Program-made: the position numbers and the translations under genes
The notes under the pieces: generated by a model
The model's input: only the letters and a program-made list of their open reading frames with translations
Databases searched by the model: none
What the model was told of the DNA's origin: nothing
Shown: positions 48,058 to 63,000 of the stretch, piece after piece
How the letters are laid out: each line of letters begins with the position of its first letter
Position numbering within the stretch: the first letter of the stretch is position 1
Assembly (NCBI RefSeq): GCF_032854445.1
Contig: NC_088295.1
Span: 43,759,385-43,823,384, forward strand
Length of the DNA: 64,000 bases
From: Liolophura sinensis
Taxonomy: Eukaryota; Mollusca; Polyplacophora; Chitonida; Chitonidae
Reading direction: 5' to 3'

Positions 48058-51000
48058 ATGAGTGACGAGAAGCCAGAGATTCAGCTCTTCATCAAGGTAA
48101 GAAGCTCAACAGTAAATTGTTGGAAGGGACAGCTGTCATTTGCAGAGGGTATTTGCCAGTTTGCTAGATGGTCGGACGACGTTAGGGTGTAGCCGAGTCG
48201 GAGGTTGTAAATTGTCGCTAAAATGTGTCCTCTGCAAAATTTAGGTCATGCTGGGAATGGGACCAGAGCTCAGATTCTGGGTTATGTGCGAAGTTAGATC
48301 ATTGAGACTTTTCTGGATCATTTGCCACATCTATAGCGCTGTGGATTCAGTGGATAGATCAACAGAAGAGCTGTAATGTGTTGAAAGTCGGCGATTAAAT
48401 TGTAATCTTTTGATGTCCCGAAAACTTTTCTGTAAATAAAGTTCATGTTTGTCAGGTGGCCGATAATATTTTAATGCTATGATTTAAATGGCAAAGGTCT
48501 TCCAGTGGTTAAAAAAATGAAACGGTTACAAATATTTTGAAAACCTACGCCTTAACCTACTACGTTTGTGTGAAATAACAAAAAAAATGGTCTTCATTAA
48601 AGTCTCTGACTCAACTGAAGGAGGGGCCATAGTAGGGACAAATGAAGGGGGCGGGGGGGTTAGGGGTATTGGAGGGAAAGTACAATCCTTTGTGGATGCT
48701 CCAAAGTCTAGTGGTGTGACTTAATGTGTGGCTTTGGCTTTGACTTTGACTAATTTCAAGTTCAAATTGGGTATTATAGATTGTTCCTGTCTGTGGCTAC
48801 TTACAATTTATAACATAGTGTATTATAGAACTAATAGTGCAATCAACCACAAAGCTGGTAGAAAGATAAGTAAATTGTAGAATTTGCCTTTTGTATTGTG
48901 TTGTGGCTGTGCCTTTGTTGTTCTTAGTTAAATGAATATAGTTGAATATCACTGTCAGGACTGAGAATCACATTATCCCATTTTGAAATCATCTGTGTTG
49001 GATTTTTCTCTTGCCTATAAGCGATGAACCTGATCTACATATCAGTGTGTCCTGAAAGTAGACTTGATAATGTAGGATGGATAAGGCTACCATAGGGAAA
49101 AATGATACATGCTAGGAGGAGTGCTAGGTGCGCTCTAATCTCTTAAACTCATTGTGAATAAGCTGGACCAGTCTCTGCTGCCACTCAGCACTGCTCTCCC
49201 AGTATAAAACCTCTTCCCAGGTTAAAAATGCAGGGCCGTAGGCTACAAAGCTATCCTAATTTCCTCCATCTACAGAAATCACCAGAGGGATAAATCTGGG
49301 TAATTTAACTCTGACGTTGATTGGAATAAATTCATTCATTTTGTTGATTTCTTTTTTTCTGAATTGAAATATCTTTATCAGATGGGTTTATTCTGATGAT
49401 TGAATTACCTGTAAAAAAATCAGAAACATATATGTGTTGCATTTTGTTTTGTTCACAAAATATCTTAATTTTATCTTTGCTGGCATTTATTACCTCTGTC
49501 ATTCCAAAAGAGTGTTTTTGATGTAATGTTCAGACAAAATAGTCTGAAAAATTAAACTGTTTGAAAGGTCGTGCATAACTGCTATGTAAAATTCAATTTC
49601 ATAAGCAGAGCTTAACCTATGTAAAGAACATTGCCTATTATGGCATTATAAGGTTGTGCCATTAATCTCGTAGTAGTACTTCTATAGCAGTATGTAAGTA
49701 AATAATGACTTACCATGTATTAACATGTGTTACCAAGCTGTCATACAACATGTCAAGTACATTACATACACAATATCTCTATGGTGACATATTTCTTACT
49801 GTACTTGCCTTATGTTGCTCTGGACATTAAGCGAAGCTCAAGTCATGGCTGCTGCTAACTAAAACGGGAACTTGAAAATTAAAAGTGTTGGGATATGCAG
49901 AGAAAACTGTCCATAGTGTAACCAATTTCTTGTGGTCATGATGTACACATATGAAAGTCAAACTCTGAATGATATAGGTGAATTAAATCACTGTTACTAG
50001 GACTAAAAGACTACCATGACTTGTACATGAACATTTATGCACATGTTAGTGTAGGTTTATTTTGGAATCTAGCTGTACGTGCCTTAATCTATGAAAATGA
50101 AGTGTGTTATCCAGCACTTTGAGTTGTGGGATTGGCAAGTCCCATACAAATATATGTACATGCATATCATGTGTTTATTTTTCACATCTGTTTTTAATAA
50201 TGCCTTCACAGAAAAGGATTCCACCAATATGTTCTCAATATTTTCTTCTGGGAACATTTGAAAATCACTGTGTAGTACATTTTTGTCGAGGGCAGCTGGG
50301 GATATGTAATGCCAGAAATCACATTTTTGGCATTGTTAATATAAGTAAAAGATTTGATCATAACACCTTATAAGTGTGAGGAGGTACAGGTGGACCTACA
50401 TGTATAAGGAATACCCAAAAAGGTAATCTGTTCAGCAATATGATACACCGTACATGTGTAGCTGGCTACTTTTCCAAGATAGCTTTCTACTCAAAACGAT
50501 TATGAAAGTCTTGCTCTGTTGTAAAATATATTGTGGCTTAGTGCCTATGTACAACTCTGCATTCTTACGACTGTGGCTCTGACCCCATCCCTCTTTCCCC
50601 CACTCTCCTATTATGATAAATAGCAGAACGTTTCAGCATGTGTAAATACTGTTTATGAAAATTGAAGTTTTCATACATGAAGGTCTGTTTCAATCACAGT
50701 TATCAAATTTTCAGCAGTTAACACTCTAAACATTTCTCGTTATATATACACATAAATTTACATAAGGAAGTTACTATGAAAGCCACAGTACTGTAAGTTC
50801 GGCAGTGGAAGAGAGATAGTCATTCCGGATGTCCTTGACATCGTAGTTTTGCAGCATGTACCAGTATGCAGTATCTCAAATTGTGATACAGGAATTACAT
50901 ACATGTGCATTGTTCCTACAGTGCATGTATTGTTTGCCCCACCACTTTGAATCACCAGACTACAGTGTTTTTTGTCCATCATTCAGAAAAATATTATATT

Positions 51001-54000
51001 TTGTGAATTGTATTTTGCTGCAAGGTAAATGTATTGTTTTGCTAGGTATCAATCAGGGTCATTATCTTCTCTTGACTCGTTATTTTTCTGCTATATTTTG
51101 CACTTACTCAACATCTTGTGCAAAGCAAAATGTTCAAAATATAAAATAAAATAAATTTCCCTTTTCTGGAAATGTCCCATCTAGTGTGGCATTACAAAGT
51201 AATCTTGTCAGACTCATCTTTCGGTGCTGATACCGGAAATAGCTCAAATGTCACAAAGTTACGAGACCTGTATAATAGTAGATAATGAAGTAAATTTTTC
51301 AGATTGATTTGAACACATAAATTTCATAAATTCATCATAAGTGTGGTTGATGGCTTGAAATTCATCTCTAAACATGTAGCTTTGCTCATCATGTATCTGC
51401 TGTTAAGAAAAAAGTGTATTTGCAATAGCAGTGTTGTCATAACCAGAAAAAAAGAGAAAAAGAATAGACACTGTGCCTCCTGTTTTAGTATTAAATTTTT
51501 TTGTTCACAGTTAGAAATTAGACTCATCATATTTGAAGCTCATGTTATATAATTCTCTGTTTTTGTTTCTTTTCCCCTGCAGTCCTCTACCATTGATAGA
51601 GAACAGAAGGGCTCGTGTCCATTATGTCAGCAATGGTTTATGGCTGCCTGCATCTTAACAGAGCAAGGTATCCTCAGCTTCCATGTCACCATCGTGGATG
51701 CAGAAAGTCCTCCCAAGGAATTCAAAGATTTATCACAAAGTAAAATCTTCCCAGTGGTCAAAGGAATACGAGGCCTTGACAAGAGGGGACAGGACATTGG
51801 TGATAAGTTGGCTGACGATCATGAGAGACTGGAGGAATTTTTCGAGTCATTCGGGTGCCCAGACTTGAAGAGAGATGGTGCAGTACAGAAACATTTTGAT
51901 GATTTGTACAAGGTCAGTGATTTTATTCCTATCCCCACCCCAAGTTATTTTTGCCATGTGTGTTTAAGCCTTATTCCCATGTAATGTCAGTATATTTATT
52001 GTGTGGTTTTCCAACTCTCCCTCATACCCTAGACTAATGAGTAATAATTTCATATGTATACATATATAGACACCAGTAGTAATTCCATACCATAAGCACA
52101 TTTTAATCATAACAGAGCACAGTTTAAATACCAACAGGGTTAATGAGATGTATTAGTATACACCTACAAGAAATGGACTCGCCATTATGAAAGTTATTGC
52201 ATCAAATTTCATGACATTGCTCTCTGGTTCGTGTAAAAAATAATATGCATACAGGCAAAATTGTTGATTACCCTAATTGACCTTTGTGTTGTCCTACTGA
52301 GACAAGGTCAGAGGTCATCAAATCCTGAAATACATGTATAATACATGTTATATCACCAGAAAAGTCAAGGTGAAAAGTAGTTAATTCTAGGGGATCACCA
52401 TAGGTACATTAAATGCAGCATTCTTTTGTAATCGTGTTATTTCATGCATCACCCCTTTAGAACAAAGCTCATATATTAAACCTTGGTCTATCGGATGTGT
52501 GTTGTTATATTTATATATATATGTATAATGTGGCTTTTATTTTACCTTGTAACCAGTTGTTGTCTGCTAGTTACAAACACAGCATATATATATGGTGAAA
52601 AACTGCATTTGATCTTCACACATATTTATGTATTTTTTCTGTTACTTGGCCTGTTCATCTTTTCAAACTTTTATTATTTCTGCATGCCCTGGTTATTCCC
52701 CTTGGTTGATAGTTGCACAGCATGAGTTTCAGTATGCTCTTTTATATTTTATGATTTCTTAAATAAGATAAATACAGGTGGATTCAGCAAATGTCTGTTT
52801 TTCCTTTGCAATGGCCACAGAGGCACCCACAGTGGCACAGTGAAAGTTGCACAGGTGTAAACAATTCTAATTTTAAAAGTCAAAAATATGAAGAAAAAAT
52901 GCTCATGGACCTCTCCAACTGTGCTAAAAAATATGTGCGGCAACACGAGCGACACCTTATTACATGAGGCGGATGCAATATTTAATGCTCTACCTGGATG
53001 TCACCCTGGATGGTCATTTGACTAACACCGCGTTTTGGTTGTAAGCGATGAACACTGACCATCATCCATCCCACTGAGTTTTATTTTTTTTTGTGTGGCT
53101 GCTGAATGCATTTCCTGTCAACCTACCCTCATCCTGCTACCATAAACAATTAAAGGGCTGATTTATGCCATGGTACTGGGCCCATTTGATAGTGATGAGG
53201 TTCGGATTGCGACATGGCAAACTCACCATCGTAGAGACGAAACATGCGACTCCAGGTGAGAACTCTAACCTTTAACTCTGCCACGTTGGCCTGTTGTGCG
53301 CGTGTCAGCCAGGCTCCATCTATGTGCAGTGCGCAAACAAATATAACCCCCGCTGTGCTGTGTGACTTTACTTGAGCTTTCCTGTGCGTCATTTCCAATT
53401 TTAACGGCTAACCGAATCACGCTAATCAGTACATCATGATGTCTGATATAATTTCCGAGACGGGAACTGTCAACTTTGGCCATATCTTGCATGGGAATGG
53501 CAGGCTTCTTATCTGCACTCTCCTTGTTGCGTCTTCAGCTTTTCTTTGTAGCTTTTAGAAAGCTTGTACAGATTTTTAAGAGCTTGATATGAAAAAATTA
53601 TCTTATCTGTCCTTGTCTTTCTCTTCCTCTGGGTTTCTGGGTATGGTTATCTGTTTGGGGGATGTTGCCAGTTTTGCATGTCTGGGAATGTTTTCAGTCT
53701 GCATGTCTGTTGAGTGTTACTGGTTTTGCATGTCTACGGAATGTTATGGGTTTTGCATGTCTAGAGAATGTTATCTGTTTGGGTGTTTGGGAAGTATTTT
53801 TAGTGTGTGTGTGTCTGTAAGTTTACATGTCTGGTGAATGATATGGTGTATTGTCTCTCCTGAACACCCTTAGTTGACATAGTTTAGTGCTGCATGATGT
53901 TACATGTACATGTTTTTTCCACGTCTTGTACGTTAGAAAACCGTCCTTAAGTACAGCTGATTCAGGAATCCCTGTCTTACTGTAGAATCTTAGAGCATGT

Positions 54001-57000
54001 AGCAGTATATTAGTGTAGAATTGACACATTCACCATTGTATTGCATCGTTTATTGATTTCAGTGTGTGTCAGAATATGTGGAATGTTATACGGTTTTAAG
54101 GGGAAACATACTATGAAATCATACAGCTCATGCTGGCTTCCTTTCCAATGGTATGTGGGGAGGTCTGTCAGCAACCTGCAGATGGTTGTGAGTTTCCCCC
54201 ATTCCCTGGCCAATTTCCTCCCACCATAATGCTGGCAGACATCGTATAAGTAAAATATACTTGAGTAAGACACAAATCAAATAAATAAATCTGTACATGT
54301 ATTTGCTCTAATCTAATGTAGATGTTTTGTTATTTCTCAGCCTACACACACATGTAGCTATTTTAAAAAGTGAATTTAAATTCAACTCGTACTGTCAGCT
54401 GAAAATGCTTTCACCTTGTGGCCAATTTGTGTAAACTTTGAAGAAATGCCGTATATTTGCTATGGTTTGTAGCACTGTAGGTTACAATAGATCTGCGAGC
54501 AACATGTGGATGATAGTGGGTTTTCCCTGGGCTCTGCCTGGTTTCCTCCCACCATAACGCTGGCCGCCGTTGTATACATGTAAGTGAAATATTCTTGAGT
54601 ATGTCGTAAAACACCAATGAAATAAGTAAATAAATACAATAGATATGACATAGCTCTCACGTCAGATTATAGATAATGATTGTGTCTTAATATTAGAGCT
54701 AAAATGCGATAAAAAGCCCATGCATCTGATGATCATCTTCTTGTACTCATGGGGGGCCTCCGTGGCTCAGGCGGTTAAAGCGCTAGCGCAGCGTAATGAC
54801 CCAGGAGTCTCTCACCAATGCGGTCGCTGTGAGTTCAAGTCCAGCTCATGCTGGCTTCCACACCGGCCGTACGTGAGAAGGTCTGTCAGCAACCTGCGGA
54901 TGGTCGTGGGTTTCCCCAGGCTCTTCCCGGTTTCCACCCACCATAATGCTGGCCGCCGTCGTATAAGTGAAATATTCTTCAGTACGGCGTAAAACACCAA
55001 TCAAAAAAAAAAAAAAAATCTTGTACTCATGGTGGTATGGTATTACTTACATATATTCAGCAGGCGTCTGTTAACAGTGATAGTTTCAGTAACAGTTGCT
55101 ACTAGTGTGTAGTAAGAAAGTTGAAAGCAGAGCTTAATAGAGCTTTTACTTGAAATCATAATTTGCAAACATTGTGTTCTCATTTTGCTTGGCAGCCATG
55201 ATTGTAGCCACACATATGGGATGTCAGTTTTGAAACTGTCTTGGTCAAATGCTCAGTATGCTGCACATTAACTCAGGGCCTCGTGGTAAAACTTGATCGC
55301 ATGTGTTATCACCACTGATTAAAATATTACTGTGATTTCCCAGTACAATGAAGTTTTCATGGATTTGCATGCTTGGGAATTCAGAGTCTGTTTATGATCT
55401 CATTTGACTGCACCTGACTTCAATAGTGTGGGAGTAGAAGCACCTTCTGATGAAGAAATATAGTGCAGTGAATCACTTGTAATTTCATGAAGTTTTTCAC
55501 TCTGCTGTACTAAGTTGATGAAAAATGGCATAAATTAAAGTGTGATTTACAGTAAATCACATATAGCTTCACATGAACTCCTAGTTCATATAGCAGGGTG
55601 GTTAGCAGGTGAGATATTGCCGATAAGTATAGTTGATGCACTTCAGGTAATAGGCTCCGCCTGGTCTTGCGGATTTGCACAGCCCCACCCATATTAGTTA
55701 TCACTTAGGGAAGATAAAGAATATATGACTTTATACTGGGAGCACACAACTTTACAGTGTGTAAACAACATACTACATGTTTATCACTCAGTTAAAGGGG
55801 TGTGGGAGCTGGGTATAAGATGTTTAGATGTGAAGGAATGTGTAAAAGGAATGTAACGGTTTAGCGTGAGGCTAACTGACGTGGATATATACCTGGTAGT
55901 GTCAGATCACTGTAGTGGCTTAGGTAGCTGACAGCACAGGTGAGAATTGTGTACGCAGAGAAGTAATAGTGGGAGTTGTATCTTTATGCAGATCTAAGTG
56001 GTGTACACCCTTGTCATTGTGGCTATCTTGCCAATCATTACCCACATACTTGGTAACACTGACTATGCTTGCAAATCACTGGCATAGAATTATTCACCAA
56101 ACTGGTTCAGGTCTTCATACATATTCATGAGCTTCTAAGGGACAGCGCGATCTGAGAAGACTTACTTAATTGAGTGGCTTTTGTAGACAGACTATTACAA
56201 TTAGCTAAGTATACTGGGCATAACATAGGGCTTCGGTAATTCAGTAATTCTGTTCTTTTGGTGGTATACTCCAGTGGAAGGATGAAAGAAAATCCCCAGA
56301 CAGGTGACAATACATGTATTCCATGGATGCTTCACAATGTTACACAAGCCAATTGGGCACTATGTCCCTACATCTGTTTAAATTTCTCTTCTGTCCTTCA
56401 ATTAAGTCATAAATTACAATCTGTTTATAGGCCATTCTCTTTGCTTTTGAGCAGCTGTGTGATTATGACACCTTTTGCAAAAGACAAAAATTTGATTAAG
56501 CACACCAAAATTCATTCTCCCCAGACTTTTGATTTGTGTCTTGCAAGAACACCTAGATTTTGTCTCAAGAGTGTGGTACATCTAGGTGTGTGATTGTGAT
56601 AATAGACCTCAATTTGGAAGGATTGTACTTAGTTATTCCTGTATCAACAGTATCTGAAATCTTACTTATTCCTTTGACTGGAGTATCTGAAATTCTTCTG
56701 TCTACTATATCTGCAATGCTCAAATCTCTCCTAATTTGTTTACTAATAAATAGAGAGATCTTCAGTGAAATAGGGAAAATTATGATAGCCTGAATCCTTG
56801 AACAAATAATGCCAAAGTAATATCTGGCTTGGATGGAGAGGGAGTGGACATATTGCCCGCGGGATGTGAGTAGTACGCTAAATTGTATCCTGGCAAAGAT
56901 ATTTAGCAAACTGTTAGTAACTGGAGTCCCATACTTGATGTAAGCCTCAGGTTCAGTATACAACACTGTCACTAATAGCAATGTTTTGTTATTAATATCA

Positions 57001-60000
57001 GTAGCTTTAAGACATGATTACAAATCTATATTAGTCTATCCAGAAAACAGATGGGTTTTAAAACAGATTAGAAGCCTGTTTGTATACATTAGGGCTCTGT
57101 GTGTGTTGATTATTCGCTGACCTTGTGTCATGCTCTGCTGAATGTTAGAGCCACTGTGGAGAAGGAATGATATTCGCCAAGTCATACACCTATGTCTCCT
57201 TAGGATGCATATATGAGCGAGATTCCATTTACATTTAGCCCCGAGCTTCGGGCATCCCATGCCTACGTGTATGCGTGGTGATGTAGTTTTAAATCTAGAG
57301 ACTACAAGCACATTTCTGTCTGATGACATGTATAGTGATGCTGTGGGTTGAGGACATTTCTCAGTATGCTTTACACACGTATGCAATAATTTGTGCTAGA
57401 TATTTAGCTGCAAGAACAGTGCGCCACAGTTAATGAACTGAAGTGTGCTTGTACGGTTCACTTAGCAGGACAGAACAGAGACTACATATATCATACATGT
57501 GTACAGATATGAACAAGCCTTCTGATGAATGATGGACCCTATTAAGTATATCATGAGAATAGGCTGGTGCATCATGCATAAGCACATATATATCTTTACG
57601 TATATATCAGTTACGTAACATCTGATTATATGAATGCTGAAGTGTTGATAATGATAAGGCTGTAATGGGCTGTATTTGCAGATTACATAATGGCCTGTGC
57701 ATGTAGCTGAAAATGAAATGGATTTCATACTAATTAACGTTGAAAGTATTGTTAATTGTGCATGCCTTCTTTGAAACAGGTGTTTACTTTGGTGTTCTGA
57801 ACAGAGATGCCAAGTGAATTTATAGTAAAATTGTAAGTGTAATGTCTTCATAATAGTGTAACTTGAAGTCTTGACGTTCTCACTGTTTCTCAGTTAAAAA
57901 GCAGTGAGAGACCTTTTAAAACAACATATTTTTTTCTGTCATCAATTCACATATTTGTTTTGTGAATCTAAGGTCATCTTTTTATCTATAGCAAAAGTAA
58001 AAGAAAAAGTAAACACATTGCATTTACGCTCAATCTTTGAATATGCACATAAAATAGGTAGAGGTTATAGGTCAGTGCTGGCCCAGAAATAGCTTTATAA
58101 GGCGTGAAGAATGCTAATGTGAATTGTATGCTTTATCTACATGTACAGTAGGTGTCTTGTGGACTGCACTATTACCTTAATCACATGTCTTAATGGGCCT
58201 AGACCATAATGATCTGTGGACTGTGCCAGACAGTGGAGTCTATAGAGTGTTAGGTCAGCCTGTTAGTTTTAGCAGGGTGCACCCATTGTAAAGTATGCAC
58301 AGATAGAATTACTACGATATACATTACTTGGACCTCTACAGCCTGCTTAAGATTGCTCAGGCCTTAGAGGTACACATAAAGAGGAATAATACATGAATCA
58401 CATGACCAGTGTTACCCAATGGCTTGTAAACACTCGGTTACACTGCTGAAACTGGCTTAAACAGCAAATAAAATATGACAGTGTTTGCACTACAGATTGT
58501 CTAGTATTACAAGCTAGTGAACTATAAACCTTATATGTGCATCTGTTGAGATGTGACTTTCCATTCAACACTGGTATTATATGGAATGACGGCTTATGGC
58601 AGCTGAGAAAAAATTTTGTGACCCACTTGGACTGATACTGAAATACATACTGTTGGATCACACTTTTCTCCTGAGCTTGCTGGAATAGTTATGAGAAAAT
58701 TATAATGTTATAGTCTGTTATCTATTCATTAATATTCTGAATTCAGTTTTGTCCTGAATTTCTGGTAGTATTCTTGTAAATGTTTCCCTATTATCAGGAA
58801 TATCAATCCACTTTTGTGACTTCCAATTCAGATGGCTTTCACCATCTGAGGTCATTTAACTGACAAGAAACCTTTTGCAAATCATGTCACAGCTAAGTAC
58901 CAGTTAATTACCAAAATCCTCAGCAAATATGACCACTTACATAATACATGGACTAAGGGCAAGTTATTGGATGATTTCTGTGATCACTCTTAATTGCCCC
59001 GACTTTACCAATATATTGTAATTTTTCTTCTGCTTTAATCTCAAGTTATACTATACTGTTCTAATTATTCTAGGATTTGTTATATGTACATTTGCATAAA
59101 GGCGAAGTTTCATGTAAGTGATATGCTAGATGTCAAAAAATGATATAATTTTCTACATTAAGACTGGTGACAAACATGGTTTGAGTAAGACTTAGATTCA
59201 CAACTTTGTTGTCTAACCTTGTGGCTCCACCAACTGAGCAGTCCACTCATATGGGAACAGCTCTCTTACTGGATAGCTCATTTGGTCGAGCAATGGGACT
59301 TTTTTTCACTTTCCTCTTTATGCCTAAGTAAACCACTCAAATTTATCTCCTAATGCAGTTTAATATTTTTTTCTTGCCACCATATTTGGACACATGCATA
59401 TTTGTTAAATCGTAACAAACCACACATTGCTATACTCCCCAATGCACTCAGTTGATAACATCTGTTGATTATTTCTTTGATAATAATGGAATAATGATGT
59501 TATTTGTGGTATTCTTGGATGTGGAAAATCCTCCGTGTTTAAAAGAATGTCCATTTAATTTTTTTGTTTAATATATTAACCATACATGTGGATAACTTTG
59601 AAATCTGTCAATAACTCTGTTTTGTCATGTAGTTATGATAATTCATAACCCACGTCTAAGATACTAGCAACATCCATCAACTAGCACTGTAACTACATGT
59701 AGCTTTCTCTGTTGGGATTGGGTGGCCTGTGGATTGCTGGTAATTTCCCTTATCAGACTCACAGGCTACCCTAACAAAACAGTACTTTTCTCTGAGTTAC
59801 AACTATACTGAGTACTTCAGGTTTTCCTCAGAGTTGACCAAGACCAGTAGTCTACGATAAATACTGTACTTGCCCTAAAAAATTTGTCTCCAAAAACGTC
59901 CTTTTTAATGACAAATGAAGGTCATAAAATATTGCTTTGGTGCTAAAAATATTACTTTTGGCATTTTTCCAGTAGGATAACATCCTACATTCCAAACAAA

Positions 60001-63000
60001 ACTTCACTATATCTTTCTAAGAGCAATAAAACGCCCAGAATTTGGTAAAATGTATAACTTATTTATTGATGAAAATTTTAGGTCAAATACAGTGTTTTAT
60101 TAGAGAATTTATTACATGTACTTGAATGTTAATGCACTGAGAAACCTTAAGTGTTTCATGGTATGAAATTCAACACAACTGATTTGTGATGGAGAAGTAT
60201 GGATAAGTTTAGTTGGCATTCATTTCTCATCTATAGCAGCTTTCACAGCTGGTTTTGATTACACTTGTTTTAGCTTGTGGACTGTATCCACCACACAGGC
60301 CAGACTGGCAGAAGAAAAAAGGGGTTTAGCCAAAAAACTGGAGTGATCTCATAGTTGTCACTCATGTGCACTGCCCAAATGCCCTTATATGGACAAATGG
60401 GTGACTGTAGCATGTTTCCATGGAAACATGACGTTTAATAACCATGTGGGTGATAAAGGATCTGGAAATGATTAGAAGAAAAAGAATGCAGGAAATCTGA
60501 ATCAGTTGTGTTGAAGATTTATTGAGCAAGTTTTTCATTCATACTGAATAGAGTAATATGCTAGAGTAACATTTGTCATTGCCTTTTACAAACAAAAACT
60601 CGGCACAAGTTAAAGAAAAACAGTGGATTAATTGCATGATTTCGTACAAGAATAGCCATTAATGCCGTTTGTTTAAGTATGTTTACAAGTGATATAATTT
60701 CCTGTACTTTTCACTTTTATTTATTCATTTTGATATATCCCAACAGTTTGCAGGCATTTTATTGTTGAGATGACAGCATATTGACAGTTTGGAAGAATTT
60801 ATGACTATAAAATTTGCTCTATATACTCACTGACATTTTTGAGGTTGTGAGACCTGAAGATGGTTGGTTTGTACTTTAAAAATTTTATGGGCTTTAAACA
60901 TCTGCCTAATATGCATTCTGTTTTGTTCTCAATTTCAGTTTTTCAACCTGTACCTGCAGAACCCAAATGACAACGGTGAAAAGTTGACTCAGAAATTGGA
61001 GAAGTTGAATGCCTTCTTGGAATCAGAAGATGAACGTTATGTCATCAAGGAGTACCTAACTTATGGAGACTGTTACTTAATGCCCAGGCTACAGCATATC
61101 AAAGTAGGAGCCAGGGTAAGTCCTTTGCATTTTTACTAATTTAGGTAGTTCAAAACAATCCTGAAGATTAAGTCTGGCCAAAGTTTTACGTTGATTTTAT
61201 GTGACAAATTTGTTATATTAAATGAGGAGTAGCAATTCAGCAATGCATAATAGGAACAAATACAGCTGTCATATTTGGGTACCAGTAAGTACTGGAATGA
61301 AAATTAAAATTATACACCATAGAACTGGCAGAATGGCCAGAAATGAACAAGGAATACTTTCATTAAAATCACTGAGAGACTTCCGGTCTAGACAGTGAAA
61401 CCATAAAAGATTTGACAATGTTAACCTTGCACTAAACTAGAATTCAGGCAGGTTTTATCAGTTGTTGAGAATTTGAGGAGGAGTAAACAGAAAACATGAA
61501 TTTGGGCTTGTATTTGTTGCTGCAGATGATAAAACAGTGGTGTGACAATGATCACTCTTGCGGCAGGTGTTCCAATGCAAAGACTAACTTACTAATTCTT
61601 TGTTGAAATGAATACTTTTGAAAGCGTGCAGATAAACAAAACTGATCGATTCAGAACAGTTTTTGAAGGCTATAATTTTTAAAAGCTTTTATGAACAAGA
61701 CAGTGTTTTAACAAGAAGATTGTCATGTGTACCCTGTGTTTATGTTATGGGTTAGCTGTAATGTTTATGCAGAAACAATAGACAACTGGAATGTGCATTT
61801 ACTGAAGTGGTTGACTTGATTACTCCTAGGCCTTTTCTTGTCCATTAGTGATTTTTTATTCTGACTACAGTTTGTATCCCTATTGTTTAAATCTCACAAA
61901 ATGCGCAGTATCACATATAACAGTTAAATAACAGTTAAACTTGTGTTTGTAACAGTGTCGAGGAGTATGTGTTATTTTAGCACTTTTAGTTAGAATGGCT
62001 GAAGGCCAAGTGAATAAAGGCGCATATCTTTTCATTGCAAGGGGACAAGAAGTGTGGGTTCAACCCCATCCATAGACAGGGAATTAGTACATTTCCCTAC
62101 TCTCACTTTCCTTAAAACCTTGGTGACAGTGTGCAACTAACATTCGTTGAAAGACCACTTGTCTCCCACCAGTATGGTGTACATATCTGTGCATCACATG
62201 TGGAAAAGTGTCAAAGGTCTGTGATTTATGCAGGGCACTCCAATTTCGTCCACACATAAAACTGACTGCCATCATCTACATGTTAATGAAAAATTAGACA
62301 CGTGTCAAATAAAATCAGATTGGCAGGCTAGACAAAAATGCTGCTCACTAGTGGTTTATCTTGCCAGGCTAGACACTAGCGACATCTGTTGCCAGGCTAG
62401 ACACTAGTGAATTCGGTTGCCAGGCTAGACACTAGTGAATTCGGTTGCCAGACTAGACACTTGTGGTCTCTTCCAGCAGACTAGACACTAGTGGCCTTTT
62501 CTTAGTAGGCTAGACACAACTGGCTTTTTGGCAGGATAGACACTAATGGCCTTTTTGGGTACACTAAACATTACTGGCGAATTTGGTAGGTTAGACACCA
62601 GTGGCCTTTTTGGCAGTCTAGACAGGCCAGACACTAGTGGCTTTTTGGTGACCTTTGGAATATCTCCAGGGAAATAATTTTGAGGAAGTTTAATCAGCGT
62701 TAGGGGCAGAATTTGGCTCAGTGGAGAATGAGACATACAAGATGTAGATTGCATCCTGGACTTGGACAGAGGATTTTCAGATTTATTCGCTCTTATTGTT
62801 CTGTGTAGCCCACGTGACTGTAAATTTTCAGTGGTGCTCTCAGGGCCATTTTTGCACTCTTACATTCACTGCATCAATATGGCATTCCAGCGTGTACCAC
62901 AACTTCGTCAGTAACTTGGCAAAGGCCTGTGTTTTATCCTTGGTCTGACAAGCAATGTGCTGTTCGAAAATTTTTTATACATCTCACCACCAGGATTAGT

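Larger units (their letters stand above)
51913..60938 (+). other. CLIC intron 2
   Basis: About 9 kb. It contains three family A SINEs (54123-55018), a minisatellite at 53672-53845, a GC-richer segment at 53150-53500 and an RFX X-box-like palindrome at 60411-60430. The remaining sequence (55033-60400) is AT-rich with no gene recognised. Confidence 0.8.

Noticed and set aside
53150-53492. Overlapping minus-strand frames considered as a viral or retroelement fragment
   Set aside because: No recognisable polymerase, capsid or integrase motif; kept only as an unexplained GC-richer island.
54753-54850. tRNA-like sequences with A and B boxes (also at 7331, 18765, 19566, 20133, 38490)
   Set aside because: Each continues into a SINE body and lacks intact cloverleaf arms, so none is called as a functional tRNA gene.
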